From positions 89,491,501 through 89,555,500 of the forward strand of contig CP136890.1 of the NCBI GenBank assembly GCA_034359265.1: a stretch of DNA of 64,000 bases, in the 5' to 3' direction. The notes beneath the pieces are model-generated. The model had not been told where the DNA came from. It ran no database searches and saw only the letters and a program-made list of their open reading frames with translations. A program made the translations under genes and the position numbers. Origin of the DNA: Canna indica. Lineage: Eukaryota > Streptophyta > Magnoliopsida > Zingiberales > Cannaceae. Within the stretch, counting starts at the first letter, position 1, and each line of letters starts with the position of its first letter. Shown in pieces: positions 21,969 through 33,100 of the stretch.

Positions 21969-21978
21969 CTATAAATAG
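21969..21978 (+). promoter_or_regulatory. TATA box of DUF241 copy 5
   Basis: CTATAAATAG. It lies only 7 bp before an in-frame ATG at 21985, which argues that this ATG is at or before the transcription start and that the ATG at 22093 is the real start. Confidence 0.65.
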
Positions 21979-22092
21979 AATAGAATGACGCAAAGGAAGA
22001 AATCCCAATTTGCTTTCTTCCATCTGTTCTCTCTGGAGTCTGGATTGTCATACAACTCAAAAGGATCCATCTTTGTGTATAGAGCAAAAGTG

Positions 22093-22962
22093 ATGGCTGA
22101 ATCTGCTACGGCACCAAACCAGTCATGCCATGTCAGGTCCATCAGCTTGCCTTCGAGCTCTCATCCACTCGCACTTAAAGTTGAAGAAGAGTTGCGCAAA
22201 TTGAGTTCTTCGATGGCTTCATCTTCATCTTCAACACCAAATAATATCTGCAGTGGGTTGAGACAGCTAGGAGGCTTATACGAATCCATCAAGGAGCTCA
22301 TTTCCTTAACAAGCAGCCAACAGAGCCTCATCCATCCAGTGCAGAAGAAGTGGGTGGAAGGGGAATTGGATGCATCCATTAGATTGCTAGACTTTTGCGG
22401 CGCAGTGAAGAATAACTCGATTGCAATGAAATACCACATCCAAGCTATTAAATTGGTTCTTAGAAGGAGAGACGACGCGATGATTATGACCAAAGTGAAC
22501 GACTATGTTCGCTTTGGTAGGAAGGCAAACAAGGAGATTAAGAGCTGCTTCAGATCTTTCAAACAGATGGAGGAAATTCGTATTTGTGACAATGAGATGT
22601 CGACTACTTTGATGGAAGTGAAGATGATCACCATTTCATTCCTCCAACTGGTGTCATCTTTCTTGTCAAGGCAAACAACGACACCAAAGTCCAGCAAGTG
22701 GTCTTTCGTTTCCAAGGCATTGAGCAAGAGGAAGATAGCATGTGAAGGAGATGAGGAGGTCGGAATTGGAGTGGCAAATCTTGATATCCTCATTTCCTCC
22801 CTCATTTCAGCTAAGGATGTTGATGGTGAGAGGGTTGTGAAGGCTCAAAGTCAACTGCAGGTGCTAGAAACCGGCGTCAAAGGTCTTGAGAGTGAATTAG
22901 AATGCCTCTTCAAGCAACTGATCCAAATTAGAGTATCTCTCCTTAACATGCTCAACCCATAA
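22093..22962 (+). CDS. DUF241 (BPS1-like) protein, copy 5
   Basis: Single-exon frame of 289 aa from the MAESATAPNQSCH start. The frame opens 36 codons earlier, but that part has no counterpart in the other copies and overlaps the likely promoter. It is the most diverged intact member: small insertions such as SSMASSSSSTPNN after the N-terminal VEEELRKL, and VGIGVANLDILISSLISAKD in the second half. The family core remains: LRQLGGLYESIKELISL, LRRRDDAM, YVRFGRKANKEIK, LIQIRVSLLNML. Ancient relative to the copy 1/copy 4 pair. Function unknown. Confidence 0.9.
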   Translation: MAESATAPNQSCHVRSISLPSSSHPLALKVEEELRKLSSSMASSSSSTPNNICSGLRQLGGLYESIKELISLTSSQQSLIHPVQKKWVEGELDASIRLLDFCGAVKNNSIAMKYHIQAIKLVLRRRDDAMIMTKVNDYVRFGRKANKEIKSCFRSFKQMEEIRICDNEMSTTLMEVKMITISFLQLVSSFLSRQTTTPKSSKWSFVSKALSKRKIACEGDEEVGIGVANLDILISSLISAKDVDGERVVKAQSQLQVLETGVKGLESELECLFKQLIQIRVSLLNMLNP

Positions 22963-23490
22963 AGATGTCATCAAACCATTAAATACAATGTCCACATTTT
23001 TGGAGCTGATGTATGTAAAGCACAATTTTGTATACACGTTAACCCACCATATACATTTCATAAAATTATTTTTTCCTCTCAAATTTCACATTATAGCATA
23101 CAAATGCAATATTTCTAGTTTTCTCTTATCTATATTGATTGACTTCTAACACATGGATGAACTGCATACAAGGTTTTAGCAATTGGGGTCAAAGTTCTTA
23201 AATTGTGAGTAGGATGTCGCAATCAGGCTGGCCATTATTGTTGATTCTAATGTGACTATGAGATTCTAAGGAGGCACATAACTAAAAATTGTTGATTCAA
23301 AGTCTGATCACATAATTTGATAATTTGTAAACTCCATCTTAGCTTGAGACAATGTCGAGATTGACCATTTCTTGTTAATGATGTGAAGGGTAAAGAACAA
23401 CAAATGGCTGCTGATGTGAGTTGCACCATTCTGTAAAATGTCCATGCTTGTGCAATGTGCACTTGTTAGGGTTGTGACTAAGGTGAATTG
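22963..23490. other. downstream flank of copy 5
   Basis: No gene seen. The first ~200 bp resemble the flank after copy 3. Confidence 0.5.
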
Positions 23491-23950
23491 TAGAGGTGGC
23501 AATGGATTGTGCCCGAGCCAGCCCAAGCCCGTTGCTTGTCGGGCCGGGCCAGGCAAGCCCGACTAAAATTCGGGTCATGCCAAGCACAGCCACGGGTTTC
23601 CAAAAGGGTAGCCCAGCCTGACCACAGGGACCTGCCCCTCGGGCTCGGGCAAGGCCCGAATTAGGCTCGTGCCAGCCCGCCAAGCTAGGCCTGGTGGGCG
23701 CCCGACCTAGCTTGGACCAACCCTAGGCTAGCCTTGTTGAGGCGCCAGGCCAGGTCTGGCTCAGTCCCAGGCTAGCCATGGGGTGGCGCCACGAGCCATA
23801 CTCAGCCCGCGTGTCGTGCCGAGCCCCACATGCCCAAGGGACGAGCCCGGTCCATCCCTTGGGCATAGACAGGCTGGGTCAAGCATGACCCTAGTCGGGC
23901 CGGGCCTGTGTCCCCCATGGGCAGGCCCGGCCCAATGCCACCTCTACTAC
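23491..23950. repeat. GC-rich GGCCGGGCC-type repeat with terminal inverted ends
   Basis: Starts TAGAGGTGGCAATGG and ends, reversed, TAGAGGTGGCATTGGG. The interior is crowded with AGCCCGGGCC-like and CGGGCCGGGCC motifs in both orientations. Frames inside it are low-complexity. A shorter GC-poorer relative lies at about 55.19-55.64 kb. No clear target duplication is seen. Confidence 0.6.
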
Positions 23951-24650
23951 AATGCAAGGTCTTGTGCGCTTGGATGCAACCGAAGGGTCTCAAGCACTTG
24001 AATGCAATCGAAGTCGTGGCTAAGGATGTGATACAAAGAATTGACATAGTTTTGCATGTCATGCACAAGTCATAGTGGCGTCCACACCATTGTACTCTAT
24101 AGGGACAGATACTCAAGTATGATGTGGTCCAACCTTGGGGTCTAATATGTGCATGACCAAGTCTTGAATAGATACTAAATTCATTGAGGTAATGTTAGCA
24201 ACAGCCTTAAATCAAACATCCTATGGCAATCAACTAATGCATTCCGAAGTTAGTTTTCCACAAATCAAAATACTAGTAAATAATAGATTATGTATGAAAC
24301 TATATTCTTGATTTGCTCATAATTGCCAGCAAATATACAGGAAACAAATAATTGGCAAGAAATTAGACTTTATTTGCTATCTACATTTTTTGCATGCCGA
24401 CTTTTTAGTTACAACTCATTTTATTAGCTGCTAATATAAGATGCTACAAATAAATTAGTTACAATTAACTAAGCATAAAATATAATCTATTTGCTGCAAT
24501 TAATTTGCAGCAAGTTCAATTGCAGGCAACCAAACACATCCAAAATCAAAATGATTCTAATTACTAGGAGAAGTGATGCTTCCATTAAATTGAACTGGCT
24601 AAAGAAAGAAATCAATAAAATGGACCATGTGAGAGCTACGCATACTGCAA
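23951..24650. other. AT-rich spacer
   Basis: No gene or clear repeat. It ends where the upstream module of DUF241 copy 6 begins. Confidence 0.5.
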
Positions 24651-24654
24651 GAGG

Positions 24655-25185
24655 AAGCATAGCCCAGGTAGTCAGAATTCCGGGCTGTCTCCTGATGTCA
24701 ATACCAGATGAGGTGGTACTTAGGCATTGGAAGACATCCATTTCCAGCTTTCGTCATGTGCTAGCTGCTTCTATTGTCTGGTTTTCAAACTTGCATTAAT
24801 AGCCATCTTGATGTGCAAGGCTGACAAGAGCTTACAGTAAATTGGAAGGTTAGTGTTTAGAAAACAAGCAGCATATGACACTCATTGCAGCATTATCGAG
24901 TACTTCATCGCATCACCTGGTCTCTCATTCTTGCTTGGATTGATATGTTCCACCAAATAGCAGTCTGTTGTCAGATACTGAAACATTACAATCTGGACAT
25001 CAAAACGTGCCATCAATGCTTATATTAAGTTATACACATACAGCAACAATTAGACTTACATATTGAAAGCCAATATAAAGCACATTGCAAACCAAGATCA
25101 ACATTATTATATGGGGAGATTAGTTTAGGAAGATAGGTTTCTTATTGTCTCATCTTCCAGTATTCTAAACCTCTAGTGATGCAGG
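24655..25185 (+). repeat. DUF241 upstream module, copy before gene 6
   Basis: CTGTCTCCTGATGTCA, GAAGACATCCATTTCCAGC and ATCTTGATGTGCAAGGC correspond to the modules before copies 2 and 4. The downstream stretch TTCTTATTGTCTCATCTTCC corresponds to their pre-TATA region. Confidence 0.65.
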
Positions 25186-25196
25186 TTTATAAATAG
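25186..25196 (+). promoter_or_regulatory. TATA box upstream of DUF241 pseudogene 6
   Basis: GGTTTATAAATAGAAGG, the same position and surroundings as in the intact copies. Confidence 0.65.
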
Positions 25197-25293
25197 AAGG
25201 ACAAAAAGGGTTTGAAACCAGATGTACCATTCTGATCTCTTTATTCTTCCTCAATTGCCACATATCAAAAAGGATCCATAACTCACAGCAAAG

Positions 25294-26156
25294 ATGGCTG
25301 GATCTTCTTCAGCATCAAACCAGTCTTGCCATATTATCTGTCTTCTTATTCAGCTTTCCCTTAAGAGCTCATCCTGTTGCACTCAGGGTGGAAGAGCTCG
25401 GAGACAGCTCGGAGACTTATATGATATCAAGGAGCTTATTTGCTTAACGAGCTGCCAATAAACCCTCATTGGTACATTGCAAAGAGATGGATGGAAGAAG
25501 CATTAAATTAGTCTATGAAATCATTGGACTTATGCAGTGCTGTAAAGGATAGTTTAGCTACAATAAAAGAGCACATCCAAGCTATTGAGTTCAGTTGGCT
25601 CTTAGCAGGAGATACAATGCAACAATAGTAAACAAAGTAAAGGTTGTGTATGATCTGAGAGGAAGGCGCCAAGGATATCAGGAGTTGTTTCAGATCACTG
25701 AAGCAAATTGATAATGAATGTACTAGAAAAGATAGTGACTAGCCAATGTATATTAGGATCTTGATGGAAGTTAAAGTGATCACCATTTCCATCCTCCAAT
25801 GGGTGCCATCCTTCTTGGCAATGAAAAGTTGGGTTCCCGGTCTCAGCGGGGCCCTTTTTTTTGCTTTTTAAAAAAAGACCAAAGTCTAGAAAATGATCTT
25901 TTGTTTCAAAGGAAGTGGCATCTTAGACGGAGCATGCTGCTGATGGAAAACAGAGTGGGAAGTCTAGATATTTTCTTGCCATTCTCCTCATTATTCAAAT
26001 TCCTGCAAGGATGTTGATGTCAAGGGGGTACTTAGGGCAAAGAATCAACTCCAGACGCTCAAAATCAGTATTGACGGGCTTGAGAGTGAACTAGAATGCC
26101 CATTCAAGCAACTCATCCAACAGAGAGTCTCTCTCCTTAACATCCTCAGCCCATAA
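25294..26156 (+). pseudogene. DUF241 copy 6, decayed full-length pseudogene
   Basis: The start (MAGSSSASNQSCHI) and the end (LESELECPFKQLIQQRVSLLNILSP, then TAA) are both recognisable and about the normal gene length apart. In between are small deletions, for example in the VEEELQKL region and in the counterpart of YESIKEL. There are stop codons (one in the CQ-TAA position after LTSC) and an inserted T-rich and A-rich stretch at about 25.84-25.88 kb. The promoter with its TATA box is still recognisable. It cannot make a DUF241 protein. Confidence 0.88.
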
Positions 26157-26644
26157 AGATATAAACAAACATTTATTGGACTCAGCCATCAGCAGCCATA
26201 TTTTTGTCTATTCCCTGATATATGTATGTAAATCAATTTAGTGCATACAATTACACAAGAAATATACAATTATAATGAAGAAAACAATTTATCTGAAGAC
26301 TACATGTTTTAGCATCTAAATGCAGATATTTCTAACATTACCTGTTATACAGTTATCAGCACTTGACTTGAGAACAAGTATGCACTGTCACCAGCATAAT
26401 ATCTTTGGGGCAATTCATATTTCAATATACATCATAGAATACTAGAAATTCCTATAGCTAAGGCTATAATTAACATAAAAGGCCCGCAAGCCAGATCACA
26501 TTGAAGTCTTGTAATTTTTAGCAAAAACGTGAATGCTACAAGTCTTGCTACAATAGCGAAATTGCTTCATATGACTAACTCTTTGAAAGTAGTATTCCTA
26601 TCAATAAAACTTATCATATCATATCAATAGATAATGCACCATAT
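26157..26644. other. downstream flank of DUF241 pseudogene 6
   Basis: AT-rich. CAGCAGCCATATTTTTG after the stop recalls the CAGCATCCACATTTTT sequence after the other copies. No gene. Confidence 0.55.
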
Positions 26645-26653
26645 TTTTATGAA

Positions 26654-28356
26654 GGGTTAATTAATGAATATATCAAGATTTTTACCGAAATTCCCAAATC
26701 TATCACGACTTTTCATTTGTTTCAAATGCAGGCTTCAACTATCAATTCGTTTCAATTATAGCACACCGTCAAACTCGGGTTAAGTTTCCCGTTAAACTAC
26801 TGACCTGGCATCGCTGACGTGTCAATCTTAGTCCAGACAGTCATTAATTTAATATATATAAATTAGATAAGCTTACGTGTACTTACTTATTGATTTGGGT
26901 TAATTAATGAATATATCACGACTTTTACCGAAATTCTCAAATCTATCACGACTTTTCATTTGTTTCAAATGCAGGCTATTCTCAATTTGTTTCAATTGTA
27001 GCACACCGTCAGACCGCGGTTAAGTTTTTCGTTTGCATGGCTTGGCAAAGATGATGTGTATTAATAAATCCAATCAACTAATATTTTAAAATAAAAAATA
27101 AAGAAGCTGACTTGTATTATTATATATTATTTATCAATATCTCCCTTCTCGTCACCCCCTCCCTCCTCCTTCGCCGCTGCCCCGCTCACCCCTCCACCGG
27201 CACCGCCACCAGCCGCTGCAGCATCGTCTGGTTCCAACGACCTCCCCTCCATGACCACGAGCCCCTCTCCGCTGCCAACGCCAACCACGACCACCAGGCA
27301 AGTCGGAAACCCCACTCAGAGAGAGAGAGAGAGAGAAGAGAAGGGGGAAGCATCGTTCTGAGTTGCTCCAATGGCGGACCCCTCCTCACAAGTTGTGATC
27401 TTTATCTTCGTCATTGTTCCTCTATTGACGAAAGATCGCTGCTTTTTCTCATGTCTGTGACCTGACGATTTCAAGCTTCTCATCATTGTGACATGACGAT
27501 TCCGAGCTTCTCGGAATCAAAGGAGCTCGGAATCGTCAAGTCACAGACATGAGAAAAAGCAGTGATCTTTCGTCAATAGAGGAACAATGACGAAGATAAA
27601 GATCACAACTTGTGAGGGGGTCCGCCATTGGAGCAACTTAGAACGATGCTTCCCCCTTCTCTTCTCTTTCTCTCTCTCTCTCTCTGAGTGGCATTTCCGA
27701 CTTGCCTAGTGGTCGTGGTCGGCGTTGGCAACGGAGAGGGGCTCGTGGTCATGGAGGCGAAGGTCGTTGGAACCATACGATGCTGCGGCGACGGGCGGCG
27801 GCGCCGGTGGAGGGGTGAGCGGGGCAGCGACGAAGGAGGAGGGAGGGGGTGACAAGGAGGGAGATATTGATAAATAATAGATTTAATAATACAAGTCAGC
27901 TTCTTTATTTTTTATTTTAAAATATTAGTTGATTGGATTTATTAATACACATCATCTTTGCCAAGTCAGCAGGCAAACGAAAAACTTAACCGCGGTCTGA
28001 AGGTGTGCTACAATTGAAACTAATTGAGAATTGAAGCCTGCATTTGAAACAAATGAAAAGTCGTGATAGATTTTAGAATTTCGGTAAAAGTCATAATGTA
28101 TTCATTAATTAACCCAAATCAATAGGTAAGTACATGTAAGTTTACCTAATTTATATATATTAAATTAATGGTTGACTGGACTAGATTGACACGTCAACGA
28201 TGTCAGATCATCAGTTTAACGGAAACTTAACCCGAGTTTGACGGTGTGTTATAATTGAAACGAATTGATAGTTGAAGCCTGCATTTGAAACAAATGAAAA
28301 ATGATGATAGATTTGAAGTTTTCGATAAAAATCATGATATATTCATTAATTAACCC
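26654..28356. mobile_element. palindromic Mutator-like / foldback element
   Basis: A 1703-bp unit whose left ~817 bp (to about 27470) and right ~822 bp (from about 27535) are inverted copies. It is flanked by the 9-bp direct repeat TTTTATGAA at 26645-26653 and 28357-28365. Ends are GGGTTAATTAATGAATATAT and its inverse. 9-bp target duplications are typical of Mutator-like elements. Each arm repeats the end motif again about 245 bp in (26899), and has a GC-rich inner part (about 27.13-27.35 kb) with a (GA)n run. There is no transposase, so it is non-autonomous. A single transcript would form a very long hairpin. Confidence 0.85.
27371..27460 (+). other. short frame shared by both arms of the palindromic element
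   Basis: ATGGCGGACCCCTCC opens a 29-codon frame (MADPSSQVVIFIFVIVPLLT...) ending in TGA. The same stretch occurs inverted at about 27.54-27.63 kb. It may be a scrap of a captured host exon, since the GC content of the block contrasts with the AT-rich element ends. Not a supported gene. Confidence 0.3.
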
Positions 28357-28365
28357 TTTTATGAA

Positions 28366-28729
28366 AGCATGGCTTAAATGATAAATCTAATAGAATGTCT
28401 GGTATGTAAAACTTTGCATCATATACTCTCAATTATTTGGAAAAATCTCATCCTGTTTTGTAGAAGTAGCTAGTTTAAGCTTGATTATACAACCATATGA
28501 TCATAATTGAAGGCTTAATCATAACACAATATATAGCACAGATATTTCAATTTCTATCACATTTTTTCAGACAATATAATAAAGAATTGCATTTCAGGCT
28601 CCAAAACACGGCCATCTGTACTTCATTCATTCCGAAGTAGCATCTTCTTAACATATAAAAGAAAGCTTATTATACATCTCAATATCACAATGAAAAATGC
28701 TGGAAAAAACACAACAAAATTGATCAAGA
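28366..28729. other. spacer / 3' region of the PPR gene
   Basis: AT-rich, no gene. It probably holds the 3' untranslated region of the minus-strand PPR gene. Confidence 0.5.
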
Positions 28730-30127
28730 CTAACCCATGCAGGTGAATAGGTACACTTTTCCCCTTTTCAACCACTTTAGTGAGTTTTCCAATGCAGTGT
28801 AAGCTGATACATCTGTTAAACTCTTACTCTCGATCACATAATCAAACACCTCATATGCCTCTGCAATTTTATTTGCACGACAAAGTGCCCTCACAAATGT
28901 TGCATAAGTTGCATTTTCCAGCTTCATAGCCTTACTAATCATCTCACCATAGAGCTGCATCCCTTGATCCAAGCACTTAGCCTTGCAGAGTCCCATGAGT
29001 AATGTGTTATACGTGCAATCATTCGGTGTGCATCCCTTCTCCTCCATCTCCCCCAGAAGCTTAAGCGCTGCCAATGCATCACCTTTCCTGCACATTCCAC
29101 TCATCAGTGAGGTGTATGTAACCACGTCGGGAAAATGCCCCATGTCAACCATCACGTTCAAGAACTTCTTCGCCTGGGCGAGCATCCCAGCCTTTGAAAG
29201 CCCGTACACAAGGGTATTATAGGTTACAAGGTCTGGCTCAACACCCTCGTCCTTCATCCTGTTGTAAACCTCCATCACCTCCCCACACTGGTCCACCATG
29301 CAGTAACCCTTCATGATGACGTTGTAAAGGTAGCAATCAGGCTTGAACCCAGCATCCCCGAGCATGGCAAGGAGCCGCGTGGCCTCACGGAGGTTCCGCC
29401 CACGGCAGACGGCGTCAATGAGATTGGTGTAGGTGACGAGGTCGGGCTTGAGGCCAACGCTGCTGAGCTTATCAATGACCACGTAAACGGAGGAGATGGG
29501 GCGGTAGCGGGCGAGGCGGCGGATGAGGAAGTTGTAGGTGAATCGGTCGGCGACCGCGGAGAGGGGACCGCGCAGGAGAGCGCAGGCATCATCGAGGCAG
29601 TCGGCAGAGCAGAGAGCGCGAACGGCGAGGTCGGCAGAGGCGGCATCCGGTGGGAAGCCGGCGTCAGACATGAGGTCGAAGAGAGAGGAAGGGTCGAGGG
29701 CAGAGGGGTGGAGGCAGGAGTGGCCGAGGAGGACGTGGAAGGCGGCGCGTCCGGAAGCAGACGGCGACGAGGAAGAGATGTGGCGGAAAAAGGAGAGAGC
29801 ATCGGAGGGGGAAGCGCCGGCGTTGCAGAAGGACTGGAGGAGGGAACTAGGGTCGAGGGGGGCGGTAGTGGCGGCGGCAAGAGAGTCGAAGGTGGAGATC
29901 GCATCGGAGAGGATGGGGGAGCGGAAAAGATGCTGGTGCGGCGGCGGCGGGGGAGCGGGGAGCGGGGTTGTTCTTTTGGCGGTTTTAATGGGTTTCCTGA
30001 GGGAAGGCCTATAAAAGGAGGGTTTTGATGGGGATTTGGAAGGAGGAGGAGATGGAGAGGAAGGGGAAGGCTTGAGTGATGGGACGAGAAACCTTGCAGA
30101 GCGCAGAGAAGGAGAGAGCTTCCCCAT
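28730..30127 (-). CDS. pentatricopeptide repeat (PPR) protein
   Basis: 465 aa, no intron needed. The N-terminus (about 70 residues) is rich in Ser, Pro, Arg and Lys with almost no acidic residues, as in mitochondrial or plastid transit peptides. About seven or eight consecutive 35-residue P-type repeats follow from about residue 193, for example DLVTYTNLIDAVCRGRNLRE, DLVTYNTLVYGLSKAGMLAQ and DVVTYTSLMSGMCRKGDALA. No E/DYW or SMR tail is seen. P-class PPR proteins bind organellar RNA one base per repeat. The final KWLKRGKVYLFTCMG may be read-through of a 3' splice site, since the last repeat stops abruptly. The coding region is GC-rich in its 5' half. It lies 365 bp from the palindromic element. 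Confidence 0.9.
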   Translation of the reverse strand: MGKLSPSLRSARFLVPSLKPSPSSPSPPPSKSPSKPSFYRPSLRKPIKTAKRTTPLPAPPPPPHQHLFRSPILSDAISTFDSLAAATTAPLDPSSLLQSFCNAGASPSDALSFFRHISSSSPSASGRAAFHVLLGHSCLHPSALDPSSLFDLMSDAGFPPDAASADLAVRALCSADCLDDACALLRGPLSAVADRFTYNFLIRRLARYRPISSVYVVIDKLSSVGLKPDLVTYTNLIDAVCRGRNLREATRLLAMLGDAGFKPDCYLYNVIMKGYCMVDQCGEVMEVYNRMKDEGVEPDLVTYNTLVYGLSKAGMLAQAKKFLNVMVDMGHFPDVVTYTSLMSGMCRKGDALAALKLLGEMEEKGCTPNDCTYNTLLMGLCKAKCLDQGMQLYGEMISKAMKLENATYATFVRALCRANKIAEAYEVFDYVIESKSLTDVSAYTALENSLKWLKRGKVYLFTCMG

Positions 30128-33100
30128 GATTTCAACTTTGAGTTGATGCGAAGACGACGAGGGGTTTTAGGGTTTTGAGGGACTTCAGTCTCTTCTTTGG
30201 ATGGGTTGTGGGCCAAGTCCGCCCAATTGAAGTAGACATGATCGAGGAATGGAAATAACGCAGGCCGGAGCGGGCTTTACTAACACCTGAACCGGCCTGC
30301 TACCCGAAAGCCACGTCAGCCGGTCAAATAGATAAGGGTTTTTTTTTGCTTCAATTCCTTTTTTAAGTCTAATCATCGTGTAGGAGATGTTCAGTAACAT
30401 TTTTTCTTTGAAGAAGAATAAAACAGTCATAACTTTATTTTATGCACTAAAAATATTTAAACTTCATATAAAATAAAACAACGACACTATGCTCTAAAAA
30501 TAATTTAATTAGGTGATAAGGTGAACTACCAAACTAAATTATTGTTTCATCCCAACCCCACGTAATTAAAATAATAGAAATGTATATATATGAGAAAAAT
30601 GATTAGAATTCTGTCAGCTTTGTATTATTAGTATAGGTAGCATTTGTTTTGCATTAGCTCACAATATCACTCGGATTACCAAGTTTCCCTTGTTATAAAT
30701 ATATAATATACCTCACACAGAATTAATCATCATCACTTGTCTTGCAAGCTAGAGTATGATCTCTTTCTTATGATGAAAATTTGAGCCTTTTAATATATTT
30801 ATAAATTTAATGTGTACGCATTCATGCAACGTGGGAAGGACTCGAACAACGAACAACATAAATAAACACTACAAAAATTAAAGAAAAATAAAATCAGCGC
30901 TAGCTAATTTCACGATAGTAAATTTAAAAGATACATGCACCTATTTCATAGGAACCAATATCTTTTTCAAGTCTAAACTAATGTTTAGACGCTTATAAAA
31001 GTGCCGGTGTATGAGTAAAAAAATTATAATTAAAAAAATCAAAAAAATGACACAAAAATACCTATTTGTATTTAACTAACACCTCTCAATTAAAGGGGCA
31101 CCGATTTTTTATCAATTGGCGCGCCCCTTTGAGGGTGTCAATTTTTTAATCAACCGGCGCATCTTAAGATGGAAAACAATTGACATTCAATGCGTGTGGA
31201 AATTAGAATTTCAACACTTCTAAATACGATTAAATTGGAGGAAAAAGGGAATGCAAAAAGGACATGGATACTCACACCTATTATAAGTGTTGAAACTTGA
31301 TATTGATGAGATTTTTATAACAATTAATGATGATTAGCGAAAAAGAAATTTTACTAGTGTGGGTTTAAGAGGCCGATTTTCTATTGAAAATCGACATTTA
31401 GGAACTTGTGTCAAATACAAGTGTCGGTTTTCTCAGGCATTTCAGAGTTTAGTTTGGCATGAACTCGGTTTGGGATGAGTAGTGTAATAAATTTCTTCTT
31501 GCGGTTTTACTTTTACTTGTGATATTTTTTAAAATTATAATTTATTGTCTTTAGTTAGTTTGTTGTTGTTATTTTGGTATACTACTCTCATTTATACTAA
31601 AATCTTTAATCCAATATACATTATCAATCACATATTTTTGCATGAAAAATACATCGAAAGAGAAATGGTAAATATATATTCCGACGATAGATTCTTGTTT
31701 GACTCAAATCCTATATATTTATAATATCGTCATTATGAATATAAATAAAATATTAATAGAAAAATTCCTTTGAATTTATCTCAGGTGGTGGGTACGTAGC
31801 TAAACCCTAGCTAGCAGTACTAGTCGTACGGGTCCGCATAGGAGGTTGTTGACTATGGAGGGTTGACCGATTAAAAGGCAAAGTTGAATCCGTCATATAC
31901 GTTAAATATAGAGTCAAAATAATTTGAATGGCTAATTAACTAATATATTTGCACAATTATCCATTAATTCTTGCATAAGCAAGGACCTTTATTCCTGCAT
32001 ACTAATTAGAATTCAAGGAGGAGAAGATGACTGATTCCAGTTGGAGAAAATGCATGGTATATGACGTTGCCATAGTATTGATCTCCGAAAATGATAGGTT
32101 ATGCAATTAATCTCCAAGATGTGTTTAATTAGATACAGATAAAATAATTTAATGATTTCGCCCAGCACAGCATCCAGCCGCAAGAATCAGACATCATGTT
32201 TGCAAATTTTCATTCTGATCAGCTGACTTCTTATTAGGCAATAAGCAGATCAGACAAAAGTCTTACACTTTTAACTCTTCGACTTGTTCAACTGAACAGT
32301 TCTAAGAAGAAGAATAAGAAGAAAGGATAATTCCTGCAAACTAGTTAAGCATAATTTTTAGTCCACGCCAAATTTACTGATTACTACAGTGAGATATATA
32401 TGCAAGTGAGTGTTAATTTTTCAGGCTTAGAAATATATATGAGATCCAGTAAAAATGAGTGACTGATGTATATGATCGATCAGAATGATATATATATAAT
32501 TAATATTGTAGTCTCAATTGGAGCGTATTTTATGAAGTATGATTTCTTCATGCAGATCGAGCATGCTGCGGTTTATCGCATCATCTGCAAGAAATTGGAG
32601 CTGAACGCCGTGGAAGCAATTAATTGACTCGATCGGCCAAAGCCGCGTGATGTAGCAAAAGGGAAAGACCAATTAATCTGTGTGTTAAATAATTTTGTGG
32701 ACTTTGATTCAACCATCGCTTGAATTCTAGCCCTTGACTTGAAATTTTCACTCACTAAGAACCTGTACGATCGATGTTGATGATGACATGAAACCAAGTT
32801 GTGTGATCCACAGATACCCAACTGCCCTCGCTCTAAAAGCTTAATTTCCACATGAGACAAGGAGACAATGACATAATTAAGTGTTATATATATGGTTTTT
32901 GATTCATTCAAGGCCGGCTTTCTCAAGGACTTGGTGTACATGTGTTGGTGGCTGTGGCATTAACAAAACCGATCATGAAATGTGTACAGGTGAAATGGTG
33001 AAGCTTTGGAGTGCTTGACTTGTTACAAATTAAGGCTGCAAGTGTTAGCTTGATCGATCCAAATCTTGGCTTGCTTGGTCAATGCATGCATATATGTATA

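Noticed and set aside
21985..22092. N-terminal extension of DUF241 copy 5
   Set aside because: It overlaps the probable transcription start and has no match in the other copies.
23491..23950. Possible hAT-type transposon by its inverted ends
   Set aside because: No 8-bp duplication could be found, so it is reported only as a repeat.
27112..27465. 117-codon frame in the palindromic element
   Set aside because: Both arms give mirror frames; low-complexity Arg/Pro/Ser. More likely a by-product of GC-rich captured DNA.
29311..30216. Long alternative frames on both strands across the PPR gene
   Set aside because: Low-complexity Ser/Pro or Gly/Arg translations that shadow the GC-rich 5' half of the PPR gene; only the PPR frame has a domain.
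32573..32941. 122-codon minus-strand frame
   Set aside because: No domain, no neighbours, composition like the surrounding AT-rich spacer. A transcript would be needed to support it.
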